Assembly: GCA_003135415.1 (NCBI GenBank)
Contig: PLBP01000023.1
Span: 30,136-72,245, forward strand
Source of the DNA: Hyphomicrobiales bacterium
GTDB taxonomy: Bacteria; Pseudomonadota; Alphaproteobacteria; Rhizobiales; Xanthobacteraceae
Length of the DNA: 42,110 nucleotides
Direction: 5' to 3'
Part shown: positions 7,330 to 15,817 of the stretch, piece by piece
Layout of the letters: every line of letters starts with the position of its first letter
Position numbering within the stretch: position 1 is the stretch's first letter
Notes under the pieces: model-generated
What the model was told of the DNA's origin: nothing
Seen by the model: only the letters and a program-made list of their open reading frames with translations
The model's database searches: none
Translations under genes and position numbers: made by a program

Positions 7330-9111
7330 TCAGGCGATGAGCGCCGCCTCCGCTTGCAAAACCGATCCCGCGCCGGAAACCACCGTGCGTTCCAGGCCGC
7401 CCGCGGCGGCCAATAGATTTTCCGCGAAGAAGCGCGCGGTCGCAATCCGCGCCGCGTGCGCCGGATCATGATCGCCCGCTGCTACTGCTGCGTTCGATGC
7501 GAGTGCGGCTTCCGCGAGATAGGCGCTACCCGCGACGAGACCGAACAAACGCAGATAAGGCGTCGCGCCCGCGAATATTTCGACCGAATTTTTGCCGAGC
7601 GCCGCCAGCAAATATTGCGAGGCGCCTTCGAGCGCGGCGATTCCTTCCTCCATCCTGGGTGCAATCGCGCCGAAAGCAGGATCGTTCAGTGTCTTCACTT
7701 GTGCGGCCGTCGCGCGGTAACCCGCGATCATCCGCGCGAGCGTCTCGCCGCCTGATTGGCCGATTTTGCGGGTGACGAGGTCGATCGACTGAATGCCGTT
7801 GGTGCCCTCGTAGATCGCGGCGATGCGCGCGTCGCGATAATGTTGCGCGGCACCGGTTTCCTCGATGAAACCCATGCCGCCATGCACCTGCACGCCGATG
7901 GACGCGACCTCGATGCCGGTGTCGGTCGAGAACGCCTTGGCGATGGGCGTGAGCATATTCGCTTCTTCCTGCGCCGCAGCGCGTTCGGTTTTGTCTTGCA
8001 GGTGTTTCGCCCGATCGATGGCATCGGCGCATTTGTAGGAAATCGCGCGCGAGGCCGAGGTCAGCGCGCGCATGGTGAGCAGCATACGTTTCACGTCGGG
8101 ATGCTCGATGATCGGACCCGTAACGCTTGCACCGGGAGCGGCACCTTGCTTGCGCTCGCGCGCGAACGCAAAAGCCTGCTGCATCGCGCGCTCGGCGATC
8201 GAAACGCCCTGAATGCCGACCGCGAGGCGGGCCTGATTCATCATCGTGAACATGCAGGCAAGCCCGCGGTTCTCCTCGCCAACGAGGTAGCCGATGGCGC
8301 CCTCATTGTCGCCGAACACCATAGTGCAGGTGGGGGAAGCGTGAATGCCGAGCTTGTGCTCGACGCCGGAGGCGCGCACGTCGTTGCGGGCGCCCAAGGA
8401 GCCATCGTCCTTGACGAGGAACTTCGGCACGAGAAAGAGCGAAATCCCCTTGGTGCCGGGCGGCGCGTCGGGAAGCCGTGCGAGCACAAGGTGAATAATG
8501 TTGTCGGTCATGTCGTGCTCGCCATAGGAGATGAAAATCTTCGTTCCCTTCAGGCGATAGCTGCCGTCGTTTGCCCGCGTCGCGCGCGTCCGCAGCGTCG
8601 CGAGGTCGGAGCCCGCTTGCGGCTCGGTGAGCTGCATCGAGCCGGTCCATTCACCCGAGACGAGACGGGTGAGATATTTTTTCTTCAGCGCCTCGCTGGC
8701 GTGCGCCTGCAGCGCCTCGATCGCGGCGATGGTAAGGATCGGCCCCAAGCCCCAGGCCATGCAGGCGGAACTCCAGAATTCGAGGCAGGCCATGTTGACG
8801 AGGGTCGGCAGGCCCTGGCCGCCATATTGGGGCGACGCGCCCAAACCGTTCCAGCCGGCGCCCGCCCAGGCTTTATACGCTTCCTTCCATCCCTTCGGCG
8901 TGCGCACGACGCCGTTCTCGAACACCGTGCCTTCCAGATCGCCGACGCGGTTGAGCGGCGCCAGCACCCCGTCGGCGAATTTGCCGGCTTCCTCGAGCAC
9001 GCTCTTCACGAGGTCGGGCGTGAGATCCGGATTGCTCTCGGCGAGCCGCTTGAGGCTGGTGCAATGTTCGAGAAAGAAGAAACTCTCTAAAACGGGGGCG
9101 TGGTAGGTCAT
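7330..9111 (-). CDS. Acyl-CoA dehydrogenase, large DmdC/FadE-like type
   Basis: The 593-residue flavoprotein oxidises acyl-CoA to enoyl-CoA. It shows TEPQAGSDLATLRTRA and GTKIFISYGEHD (FAD/substrate region), the long insert typical of this subfamily, the QVHGGMGF segment, and YEGTNGIQ, which is next to the catalytic base in the family. A C-terminal helical domain of about 130 residues follows, as in 3-methylmercaptopropionyl-CoA dehydrogenases. ATG 9111 has GGAGGAGACC directly upstream. It is the first gene of an operon with the SDR at 6456. DmdC-like proteins act on several acyl-CoAs, so sulfur metabolism cannot be inferred. Confidence 0.94.
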   Translation of the reverse strand: MTYHAPVLESFFFLEHCTSLKRLAESNPDLTPDLVKSVLEEAGKFADGVLAPLNRVGDLEGTVFENGVVRTPKGWKEAYKAWAGAGWNGLGASPQYGGQGLPTLVNMACLEFWSSACMAWGLGPILTIAAIEALQAHASEALKKKYLTRLVSGEWTGSMQLTEPQAGSDLATLRTRATRANDGSYRLKGTKIFISYGEHDMTDNIIHLVLARLPDAPPGTKGISLFLVPKFLVKDDGSLGARNDVRASGVEHKLGIHASPTCTMVFGDNEGAIGYLVGEENRGLACMFTMMNQARLAVGIQGVSIAERAMQQAFAFARERKQGAAPGASVTGPIIEHPDVKRMLLTMRALTSASRAISYKCADAIDRAKHLQDKTERAAAQEEANMLTPIAKAFSTDTGIEVASIGVQVHGGMGFIEETGAAQHYRDARIAAIYEGTNGIQSIDLVTRKIGQSGGETLARMIAGYRATAAQVKTLNDPAFGAIAPRMEEGIAALEGASQYLLAALGKNSVEIFAGATPYLRLFGLVAGSAYLAEAALASNAAVAAGDHDPAHAARIATARFFAENLLAAAGGLERTVVSGAGSVLQAEAALIA

Positions 9112-9180
9112 GGTCTCCTCCGGCGCGCGCCGGGTGGCGAGTTTCATGCGAGAGTGGCCGCACGCATCGGGGCAGTCAAC

Positions 9181-10170
9181 GTGAGTAAAGCCCGGCATTC
9201 CGCTACGTCAATGCTACGGCTCGCGCCCGACGGTGCCGGGATCGAGACGGCGGCACGATGCTTCGGCGAAGGCAAGCTCGTCGCCTTCCCCACCGAGACG
9301 GTTTATGGGCTGGGCGCCGACGCTACGAATGCGAAGGCCGTGGCCCGGCTTTACGAAGCCAAAGGGCGGCCCGCCTTTAATCCGCTGATCGCGCACGTCG
9401 CCGATCTTGCGAGCGCGCGGCGCGCGGGCGAATTCACGCCGCTCGCTACGATGCTAGCGGCGAAATTCTGGCCGGGGCCACTGACGCTCGTCGTGCCCGC
9501 GACCGCGCTTGTTTGCGAACTCGCGCGCGCGGGCCTGCCGACGGTGGCGCTACGGGTGCCGGCACACGCGGTCGCGCAAAAACTTCTCGCCTTGTTCGGA
9601 AAGCCGGTCGCGGCCCCGAGCGCCAATCGCTCCGGCCACGTCTCGCCCACGCACGCGGAACACGTGATCGCCGATCTCGCGGACGAAATCGATGCCGTGC
9701 TCGACGGCGGCCCGACCCCGCTCGGGCTTGAGTCAACGATTATCGATTGCACGGGCGAGTCGCCGCTACTGTTGCGGCTTGGCGGGGTGCCGCGCGAGGA
9801 CATCGAGCGCGCGCTTGACATGAAAATCATCGACGCGCCGAATTGGGATGCACGGGCGCCACAATCGCCCGGCCGCCTCGCCTCGCATTACGCGACGCGT
9901 GCGCGCATCCGACTAAATGCGAGCGACGCCCGGCCGGGCGAAGCTGTGCTGAATTTCGGCGCGCAAAAGCTCGCCGGCATCGCACAGGCGCGCGCCGTGC
10001 TCGATCTCTCGCCAAACGCTAACCTTGTGGAGGCCGCTGCCAACTTTTTCTCGCATTTGCGTGCCCTCGATGCCTCGGGTGCAGCTGTCATCGCGGTCGC
10101 GCCGATCCCGCGGGAGGGTTTGGGCGAAGCGATCAACGACCGGCTCGCACGCGGGGCGGCGCCACGATGA
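9181..10170 (+). CDS. Threonylcarbamoyl-AMP synthase (Sua5/TsaC family)
   Basis: This enzyme makes threonylcarbamoyl-AMP from threonine, bicarbonate and ATP for the t6A modification of tRNAs reading ANN codons. It has the YrdC-fold core: FPTETVYGLGADAT, then KGRPAFNPLI, PSANRSGHVSPT and an STIIDCT segment. The C-terminal Sua5 domain then makes it the long type (329 residues). The start is GTG 9181, with a weak GGGGCAG upstream; ATG 9211 is a plausible alternative giving 319 residues. It is transcribed divergently from the acyl-CoA dehydrogenase, with only about 70 bp between starts. Confidence 0.93.
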   Translation: MSKARHSATSMLRLAPDGAGIETAARCFGEGKLVAFPTETVYGLGADATNAKAVARLYEAKGRPAFNPLIAHVADLASARRAGEFTPLATMLAAKFWPGPLTLVVPATALVCELARAGLPTVALRVPAHAVAQKLLALFGKPVAAPSANRSGHVSPTHAEHVIADLADEIDAVLDGGPTPLGLESTIIDCTGESPLLLRLGGVPREDIERALDMKIIDAPNWDARAPQSPGRLASHYATRARIRLNASDARPGEAVLNFGAQKLAGIAQARAVLDLSPNANLVEAAANFFSHLRALDASGAAVIAVAPIPREGLGEAINDRLARGAAPR

Positions 10171-10192
10171 ACAAGATGTCGAGGTGCTCCTG

Positions 10193-10765
10193 ATGCGCTA
10201 TGCTGCCAACATGAAATTCAGATTCTTTCTGTCGACGATCTTCCTCGCCGCACTCAGCGCCAACGCAAGCGCGGAGGTGGAAAAATTCATGCGCCAGTGC
10301 GACGGCAAGCTCTGCCCGTATTTTCGCCTCAAGTTCACGCCGCCCAGCGGATGGGTGCTCGAGGAAAACGCAACGCGTGAAAATCAGCTGCAGATCTATG
10401 TTTCGCGCGGCAAAGACTTCGGCGACGCCGACGCCGTGATGTACATCCGGATTTCCTATAATTCGGACAAACGTTCGCTCGATAAGTTCATCGAGGTGGC
10501 GCACCAGCGCTGGCGCGAGGCGGTATCCGACACCAAGATTGACAAGCTTGCGAATGAAAAGCGTACGAACGGATTGCCCGATTATCAGATTTACCACTTC
10601 GTGAATCCGAGCCGGCCGCAACAGGCGTTTGAGATCATGGCCTATGGCGAGGATACGGACAAAGACAACAATCCCTTCTTCGCGATGATTGCGCTCACCG
10701 GCGCGGAGGAAAAGGCGATCGAGGCCGCGGAGAGCGATTATCGCGCGGGCCTGCGCGCGCACTGA
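10193..10765 (+). CDS. Secreted protein of unknown function with a Cys pair
   Basis: The 190-residue product begins MRYAANMKFRFFLSTIFLAA and has a signal peptide ending SANASA before EVEKF. The mature protein carries RQCDGKLCPYF near its N-terminus, likely a disulfide pair, followed by a mixed alpha/beta sequence. ATG 10193 has GAGGTG at good spacing; ATG 10211 would also keep the signal peptide. It lies 22 bp downstream of the threonylcarbamoyl-AMP synthase and 1 bp before the FAD dehydrogenase start, so the three are likely co-transcribed. I do not recognise the family. Confidence 0.75.
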   Translation: MRYAANMKFRFFLSTIFLAALSANASAEVEKFMRQCDGKLCPYFRLKFTPPSGWVLEENATRENQLQIYVSRGKDFGDADAVMYIRISYNSDKRSLDKFIEVAHQRWREAVSDTKIDKLANEKRTNGLPDYQIYHFVNPSRPQQAFEIMAYGEDTDKDNNPFFAMIALTGAEEKAIEAAESDYRAGLRAH

Positions 10766-10766
10766 G

Positions 10767-12209
10767 ATGAGTTTGCGGGCGAAATCAGCCGCGGGTTCGG
10801 CGGCGTCGAAGGCGGCGCCGATCGAGCGCTTCGCCGCGATCGTCGGCGATAAATACGCGCTGCGCGAGCCTGCGGAGATCGCGCCGTTCCTGCACGAACC
10901 GCGCGACCTCTATCAAGGCCGCGCCGCGCTGGTGCTGAAGCCCGGATCGACGGAAGAAGTTTCCGAAATCCTCAAGCTCGCGCAGGAGACGAAGACCGCG
11001 ATCGTGCCGCAAGGCGGCAACACCGGCCTCGTCGGCGGTCAGATTTCGTTCGATAGCCAAGCCGTGGTGGTTTCGACCGTGCGCCTCGATAAAATTCGCG
11101 AAATCGACCCCGTCACCAATTCGATGACCTGCGAGGCCGGTATCGTGCTCGCGCGCGCGCAGGAAGCGGCGACCAAACACGACCACCTGTTTCCGTTGTC
11201 GCTCGGCGCCGAGGGCAGTTGCACCATCGGCGGCAACCTCGCCACCAATGCCGGCGGCACGCAGGCGCTTTCCTACGGCGTCGCGCGCGATCTCGTGCTC
11301 GGGCTCGAGGTCGTGCTCGCCGGCGGCCGCGTCTGGCATGGCCTCCGCAAGCTCAAGAAAGACAATACCGGCTACGACTTGCGTCATCTCTTCATCGGCT
11401 CCGAAGGCACGCTCGGCATCATCACTGCGGCAGCGTTGAAGCTGTTTCCGGCGCCGCGCTCGACCGAGACCGCCTTCGCCGGCGTCGCGAGCCCGCAAGA
11501 CGCGCTCGCGCTCCTGAATTTCATGCAATCGCGTTTCGGCTCCTCGCTCACGAGCTTTGAATTGATCGCGCGGCGCGGCATCGAATTCGTGACCAAGCAT
11601 CTTCCCGGCACGCGTGAGCCGCTCGCGGCCCCGCATCCATGGTACGTGCTCGCCGAGATTTCGTCGCCCAACGCCGAAGGCGTGCGTGCAACGCTGGAGG
11701 CAGCTCTTGCCGAAGCCGCAGAGAAAAACATCGTGTGGGACGCCGTGATCGCCGCGAGCGAGGCGCAGCGCATGGCGTTCTGGAGAACCCGCACCGGTCT
11801 CACCGAGGTGCAAAAGCCCGAAGGCGGTTCGATCAAGCACGACATCTCGGTGCCGGTCGGCAACGTGCCCGCGCTGATCGAACAGGCGGGCGCCGCAGTG
11901 GAGAAACTCGTTCCTGGCGCGCGGCCGGTGCCGTTCGGCCATCTTGGCGATGGCAACATTCACTACAATATCAGCCAGCCGGTCGGCGCCGACCGGCAAG
12001 CGTTCCTCGACCGCTGGGAAGAAGTGAACGCCGCTGTTCACGGGATCGTCGCCAAGCTCGGCGGCTCGATTTCGGCCGAGCACGGCATCGGCGTCTTGAA
12101 GCGCGAACTTTTGCCCGGCGTGAAAGACCCGGTGGAATTGGAACTGATGCGCTCGCTCAAGCGCGCGCTCGACCCGGACGGGATTCTCAACCCGGGCAAG
12201 GTGCTTTGA
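10767..12209 (+). CDS. FAD-binding oxidoreductase, GlcD/D-2-hydroxyacid dehydrogenase type
   Basis: This 480-residue flavoprotein has an N-terminal PCMH-type FAD domain (GGNTGLVGGQ near residue 90, then GSCTIGGNLATNAGGTQAL). It ends with the catalytic FAD-oxidase C-domain motifs FGHLGDGNIHYN and SAEHGIGVLKRE, whose histidines are metal or substrate ligands in D-2-hydroxyglutarate dehydrogenases. D-lactate, glycolate or D-2-hydroxyglutarate are the usual substrates; serA-related side-product clearance is possible. The ATG at 10767 directly follows the stop of the secreted-protein gene. It converges on the YedK-like gene with 6 bp between stops. Confidence 0.92.
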   Translation: MSLRAKSAAGSAASKAAPIERFAAIVGDKYALREPAEIAPFLHEPRDLYQGRAALVLKPGSTEEVSEILKLAQETKTAIVPQGGNTGLVGGQISFDSQAVVVSTVRLDKIREIDPVTNSMTCEAGIVLARAQEAATKHDHLFPLSLGAEGSCTIGGNLATNAGGTQALSYGVARDLVLGLEVVLAGGRVWHGLRKLKKDNTGYDLRHLFIGSEGTLGIITAAALKLFPAPRSTETAFAGVASPQDALALLNFMQSRFGSSLTSFELIARRGIEFVTKHLPGTREPLAAPHPWYVLAEISSPNAEGVRATLEAALAEAAEKNIVWDAVIAASEAQRMAFWRTRTGLTEVQKPEGGSIKHDISVPVGNVPALIEQAGAAVEKLVPGARPVPFGHLGDGNIHYNISQPVGADRQAFLDRWEEVNAAVHGIVAKLGGSISAEHGIGVLKRELLPGVKDPVELELMRSLKRALDPDGILNPGKVL

Positions 12210-12215
12210 GCGAAT

Positions 12216-12905
12216 TCAAGCGGCCTTGATGTCGGCCGCGCTTGCGACCGGCACAATGTTCTCCGCGTCGTCATGGGCGGCCTTGTTCACGCGCGGAGAG
12301 ACTTCGTAGGCTTCCATAAAATCGTCGGGCGCGGGCTTGAGTAGTACGCATGCCTCTTTGAATTTCGTCTCGTCGGGATCAAGCCAGCGATCGAACGCCT
12401 CGGGCGGAATGACCACCGGCATGCGCGCGTGTATCGGCGCGAGCACCGCGTTCGCGGCACACGTGATGATCGCCGCCGTGTCGATTTCGCCGCCGTCGGC
12501 GCCGATCCACGTCTCCCAAATTCCCGCGAAGGCCATCGGCTCGCCGCCGCGCGCGCGGATGAAATAGGGGCGCTTCGATTTTCCCTCGCGCCGCCATTCG
12601 TAGAATCCGTCGGCGGGAACGAGACAGCGCCGCCGCCGGATCGCCGCGCGGAACGAGGGCTTTTCGGCAATCCCTTCGGCGCGCGCATTGATGAGGAGCG
12701 CAAATTGTCTCGGGTCCTTGACCCAGGACGGGATCAGGCCCCAGCGCGCGAAGATAAAATGCCGCGCGCCGTTCTCCACCCGCACGAGCGGGATTGGCTG
12801 CATCGGCGCGATGTTGTAGCGCGGCGGAAAATTCGGCCGCTCGACAAAACCGAGCAGGCGGCGAAGATAATCGGGGGTCGATTTGATCGCGAAGCGTCCG
12901 CACAT
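12216..12905 (-). CDS. SOS response-associated peptidase/abasic-site sensor (YedK/HMCES family)
   Basis: The 229-residue protein has the required Met-Cys start (MCGRF), which frees Cys2 to crosslink to abasic sites in single-stranded DNA. The other conserved residues are in place: Asn73 in INARAE, Glu103 in GFYEW and His159 in IHARMP. The family (SRAP) protects abasic DNA from cleavage during replication. Length is normal. It is divergent from the Nudix gene, with only 11 bp between start codons, so they share a promoter region. I found no clear LexA box there. Confidence 0.95.
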   Translation of the reverse strand: MCGRFAIKSTPDYLRRLLGFVERPNFPPRYNIAPMQPIPLVRVENGARHFIFARWGLIPSWVKDPRQFALLINARAEGIAEKPSFRAAIRRRRCLVPADGFYEWRREGKSKRPYFIRARGGEPMAFAGIWETWIGADGGEIDTAAIITCAANAVLAPIHARMPVVIPPEAFDRWLDPDETKFKEACVLLKPAPDDFMEAYEVSPRVNKAAHDDAENIVPVASAADIKAA

Positions 12906-12916
12906 GGTTCGATGCT

Positions 12917-13363
12917 ATGGATGCTATGAAGGCTCTGCCTGAGATGCGCGATAGCATGATTCGCCCCGTCCTTTGCGCGAGCGCCGCCACCTTCCGCGGC
13001 GGAAAGCTTTTGATCGCGCGGCGCACCAAGCCGCCTTTCCTCTGGAGCTTGCCGGGCGGCGCGGTCGAGTGGGGCGAGACGCTCGCGGCGGCGGCGCTCC
13101 GCGAACTCCATGAGGAAACCGGAGTCGAGGCCGAGGTGCTGGGCTATGCCGGCCATTCCGAAGTGATACTCAAAAACGACAAGGGAAACGTCTTCGACCA
13201 TTTCGTCATTGTCGCCTTCGCCGCGCGCTGGCGAGCGGGCGAGGCGAAGACCGGGCCCGAGGCCAGCGCGGTCGAATGGGTCGAGCCCGCGCGGCTTCGC
13301 GATTATGAAATTACCGAGGGCCTTGTCCCGATTGTCGAAACGGCGCGGAAGCTCCTGCGTTAG
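12917..13363 (+). CDS. Nudix hydrolase
   Basis: The Nudix box is complete: GGAVEWGETLAAAALRELHE followed by ETG, matching G-x5-E-x7-REUxEExGU. The rest is a compact single domain of 148 residues at most, such as cleave ADP-ribose, NADH or oxidised nucleotides. The start is ambiguous (ATG 12917, 12926, 12944 or 12956). MIRPVLCASAATF from 12956 is the typical family start. It is divergent from the YedK-like abasic-site protein, so a shared DNA-damage or nucleotide-cleaning role is possible but is inference. Confidence 0.92.
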   Translation: MDAMKALPEMRDSMIRPVLCASAATFRGGKLLIARRTKPPFLWSLPGGAVEWGETLAAAALRELHEETGVEAEVLGYAGHSEVILKNDKGNVFDHFVIVAFAARWRAGEAKTGPEASAVEWVEPARLRDYEITEGLVPIVETARKLLR

Positions 13364-13380
13364 CGCTCGCTTATATCTTA

Positions 13381-13520
13381 TCATCCCGGTCGAGGACGAA
13401 GTCCGAGAGCTGGGATCCAGAATCGTTGCGATCCGAGATCTGACGCACCGATTTAACGTAAAATTCAGCGCAGCAATTCTGGACCCCGGATAGCCTCGCT
13501 TCGCTAGGCTTCCGGGATGA
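13381..13520. repeat. Long inverted repeat downstream of the Nudix gene
   Basis: The outer ends are TCATCCCGG (13381) and CCGGGATGA (13512-13520). The inner arms are CTGGGATCCAGAAT (13410-13423) and ATTCTGGACCCCGG (13476-13489). Two nested palindromic segments flank a 50-base centre. The design matches the other long repeats in this window and the intergenic elements common in Hyphomicrobiales. It lies between two genes on the same strand. Confidence 0.75.
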
Positions 13521-13576
13521 CAGGATACCAGATGCGCTTGCCCGCGCCTTTATTCCGGCGCATATCCTCGGCGAAG

Positions 13577-14125
13577 ATGATGTCCATGCGCGTTCCCGCC
13601 GTTTCACTTTTGCTGCTGATCGCCGCTACGCTGATGCCTGTGCCCGCATCGGCGCAGAGCTGGTTTCCCTGGTTCGGCGGCGGCTATCGGCCTTCTCGCC
13701 CGCCGCAGCGCGGCGGCGTGTTCGACACGCTTCGCCCCTTTGGCGCGCCGACACCGGCAAAGCCCGGGCTACCGAAGCAGGACGCGAAGACGGGCGATCA
13801 ACCTACTAAGCCCACCGATACGCCGCCGCCTTACGAGGGCGATTTCTCGCGCCTCGCCGAGATTCTCGGCGCGCTGCATTATCTCGGCCCTCTTTGCGGC
13901 GAGAAGGAAAAAGAGCGCTGGCGGGGCGAGATGCAGGGCCTGCTGGAAAGCGAGCAGCCGACCGCCGACCGCCGCGACCGGCTCGTGGGGAGTTTCAACC
14001 GCGGCTATCAGTCCTACGAGCAGACCTATCGCAATTGCACCCCGGCCGCCGACCTCGTGATCCATCGCTTCCTTGACGAGGGGGCGCGGCTTTCGCGCGA
14101 TATCGCCACGCGCTACGGCAGCTGA
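13577..14125 (+). CDS. Secreted TIGR02301-like protein
   Basis: The product is about 182 residues with a signal peptide (MRVPAVSLLLLIAATLMPVP, then ASA before QSWFPW). A Pro/Gly-rich linker leads to a helical domain: LAEILGALHYLGPLCGEKEK, then an Arg/Glu-rich helix and a YRNCTPAADL segment. The LGALHYLxPLC motif and overall layout match the rhizobial TIGR02301 family, which is of unknown function. The two cysteines could form a disulfide. ATG 13577, 13580 or 13586 are all possible starts. Proximity to the Nudix gene is, as I recall, conserved in relatives. Confidence 0.8.
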   Translation: MMSMRVPAVSLLLLIAATLMPVPASAQSWFPWFGGGYRPSRPPQRGGVFDTLRPFGAPTPAKPGLPKQDAKTGDQPTKPTDTPPPYEGDFSRLAEILGALHYLGPLCGEKEKERWRGEMQGLLESEQPTADRRDRLVGSFNRGYQSYEQTYRNCTPAADLVIHRFLDEGARLSRDIATRYGS

Positions 14126-14210
14126 AGTACGCGCCCCCCGGCGTTAACCTTTTTACAAGCTGCCGCACGACGGTCCCAATCCTTGCCTTAAAGTGCTTTC
14201 GACGAACCGC

Positions 14211-14504
14211 ATGGACAGCGGAGGGTGTGGCTTGCGACCGATTCCTTTACCCCGATCGCTCGGGGACCGAACAAGCTCGGGTTCCGAGGACGAACGCCGT
14301 GCGGCGTTCGGCTATTTCTCGGAAGCGTGGGCGGAAGCGCGTCTCGAGGGCATCGACGGCGATTGCCTGGCGCAGGTGGCACTCTTCAGCGCGCTGAACG
14401 AGCTGGTCTCGACCTATGGCGAGGACGCCACCGCCCGCTACGCCGAGGGCCTCGCCGAGCGCATCCGCCACGGCGAATTTTCGGCGCCGCCGAGCAGGCA
14501 GTAG
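14211..14504 (+). CDS. Small conserved cytoplasmic protein of unknown function
   Basis: The 97-residue product has a disordered, Arg/Pro-rich N-terminus and then a helical core: DERRAAFGYFSEAWAEARLE, GIDGDCLAQVALFSALNELV, TYGEDATARYAEGL and AERIRHGEF. The acidic helical core resembles a hypothetical family I associate with Bradyrhizobium-type genomes. The start could be ATG 14211 or TTG 14232; the TTG has a much better ribosome-binding site (GGAGGG, 6 bases upstream). No domain of known function is recognised. Confidence 0.65.
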   Translation: MDSGGCGLRPIPLPRSLGDRTSSGSEDERRAAFGYFSEAWAEARLEGIDGDCLAQVALFSALNELVSTYGEDATARYAEGLAERIRHGEFSAPPSRQ

Positions 14505-14643
14505 GTTTCGGCCTCCTCCGCCACATGGCTGCGGAGGGATGGCAAGCAACGCGCGAAAAATGGCTGCTTTCAGCCCAGCGTTCGTCACCATATTGCCGTG
14601 CCAGGTTGCTGCCCTATAGTGGGTGACGACGCATTGGATTTCG

Positions 14644-14733
14644 ATGCAGCCCTCGGATTTTCCCCATCGATTGATCGCCGTTTGCGCGGCGCTTTCATTC
14701 TTGCTGCCGTTCGGGATCGCACCGCTGCAATGA
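14644..14733 (+). CDS. Possible 29-residue hydrophobic peptide (doubtful)
   Basis: An ATG at 14644 opens MQPSDFPHRLIAVCAALSFL then LPFGIAPLQ and a stop, resembling an isolated signal peptide. It sits 10 bp before the ATG of the TPR gene. It may be a leader peptide, a decayed secreted-protein start, or chance. There is no clear ribosome-binding site. The rest of 14505-14743 shows no other feature. Confidence 0.2.
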   Translation: MQPSDFPHRLIAVCAALSFLLPFGIAPLQ

Positions 14734-14743
14734 TTTACTCGAG

Positions 14744-15697
14744 ATGAATTGCAAAGCAACCGCTGTGACCCGCTCCGTCGCAATCGGATTCTGCGGCCTG
14801 CTGCTAGCGGCAGGCGCGAGCACCCTATGGGGCGCGACTCCCGCGGACTATGAAGGCTGCGTCGGCGCGCAAGACCCGAATCGCGTGATTGCGAGCTGCA
14901 CCTTGATCATCAAAGACGAAAAGGAAACTAAGAAAAATATCGCGGTTGCCCATGGCAAGCGCGGAGACGCTTATTCCAAACTGGGCGATCTTGGCAGCGC
15001 CTTTGCCGACTATAACGAGGCAGTCGGGATCGATTCGAAGTCCTACAACGGATTCCTCACCTACTCCTCCGACCGCGGCGAGATCATCACCGTCGGGCGC
15101 AGCATAACGCGCGGCCAGGGCCCCGGCGCCGAACAACAAGGAACGAGTTATGACGAGGCTTACGACAAGCTCGGACTCGCCTATTCGTCCAAGGGCGAGT
15201 TCGACCGTGCCATTGCCGTTTACGATAAAGCGATCAGCGTCGACCCAGGATTCGTCCAAGCTTATTCAAGCCGTAGCTTGGCGCGTCTCAACAACGGCGA
15301 CATCGATCCCGCCATTGCGGATTACAGCGAGGCCATCCGTTTGGCGCCGACAGGTGCGGATGCCTGGAATAATCGCTGTTGGGCTCGCGCCATCGTTGGC
15401 CGGCAGTTGCAGCTTGCGCTTGCAGACTGCGGCGAAGCGCTTCGACTTCGTTCCAATAACACAGACGCCCTGGACAGCCGTGGTTTCGTGCATCTGAAGC
15501 TCGGTCAATTCGATGACGCGATTGCGGATTTTGACGCGGCATTGCGGCTTGAGCCGAAATTGGCAAGCTCGCTCTACGGGCGCGGCATCGCCCGGCGTGA
15601 GAAAGGCGATCGCGCGGGGAGCGAAGCCGACATCGCCGCCGCCAAAGCGCTTCAAGCCAACATCGCGGAGGAATTCACGCGCTACGGGGTGAAATGA
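14744..15697 (+). CDS. Secreted TPR-repeat protein
   Basis: This is a 317-residue protein with an N-terminal hydrophobic signal (VAIGFCGLLLAAGASTLWGA), then a short Cys-containing region (YEGCVGAQDPNRVIASCTLI) of the type seen in rhizobial periplasmic TPR proteins. Five or so TPR units follow, for example KLGLAYSSKGEFDRAIAVYD, and RGFVHLKLGQFDDAIADFDA. TPRs are protein-interaction scaffolds; the partner is unknown. The ATG at 14744 is chosen because it begins the signal. A weak stem-loop (15708-15739) follows the gene. Confidence 0.85.
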   Translation: MNCKATAVTRSVAIGFCGLLLAAGASTLWGATPADYEGCVGAQDPNRVIASCTLIIKDEKETKKNIAVAHGKRGDAYSKLGDLGSAFADYNEAVGIDSKSYNGFLTYSSDRGEIITVGRSITRGQGPGAEQQGTSYDEAYDKLGLAYSSKGEFDRAIAVYDKAISVDPGFVQAYSSRSLARLNNGDIDPAIADYSEAIRLAPTGADAWNNRCWARAIVGRQLQLALADCGEALRLRSNNTDALDSRGFVHLKLGQFDDAIADFDAALRLEPKLASSLYGRGIARREKGDRAGSEADIAAAKALQANIAEEFTRYGVK

Positions 15698-15817
15698 AGT
15701 CTGGCTGCTGCCGGCTCCGGTAGGACGCCGAACCGGCAGTAATTCCGGCGCCCCGCTTTCTTGCGTGCGCGGTGGTTTGCGATCCGTCATCCCCCGGCTT
15801 CGCTTCGAAGAAGATTC

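Noticed and set aside
12901-12925. Possible LexA box between the YedK-like and Nudix genes
   Set aside because: Only one GTTC half-site is present; the second GTTC or GAAC at the required spacing is missing.
14644-14733. 29-residue peptide as a definite gene
   Set aside because: It lacks a ribosome-binding site and any known relative; kept only as a low-confidence feature.
15708-15739. Stem CTGCCGG/CCGGCAG after the TPR gene as a terminator
   Set aside because: The loop is 18 bases and no T-run follows, so it does not meet the usual criteria.
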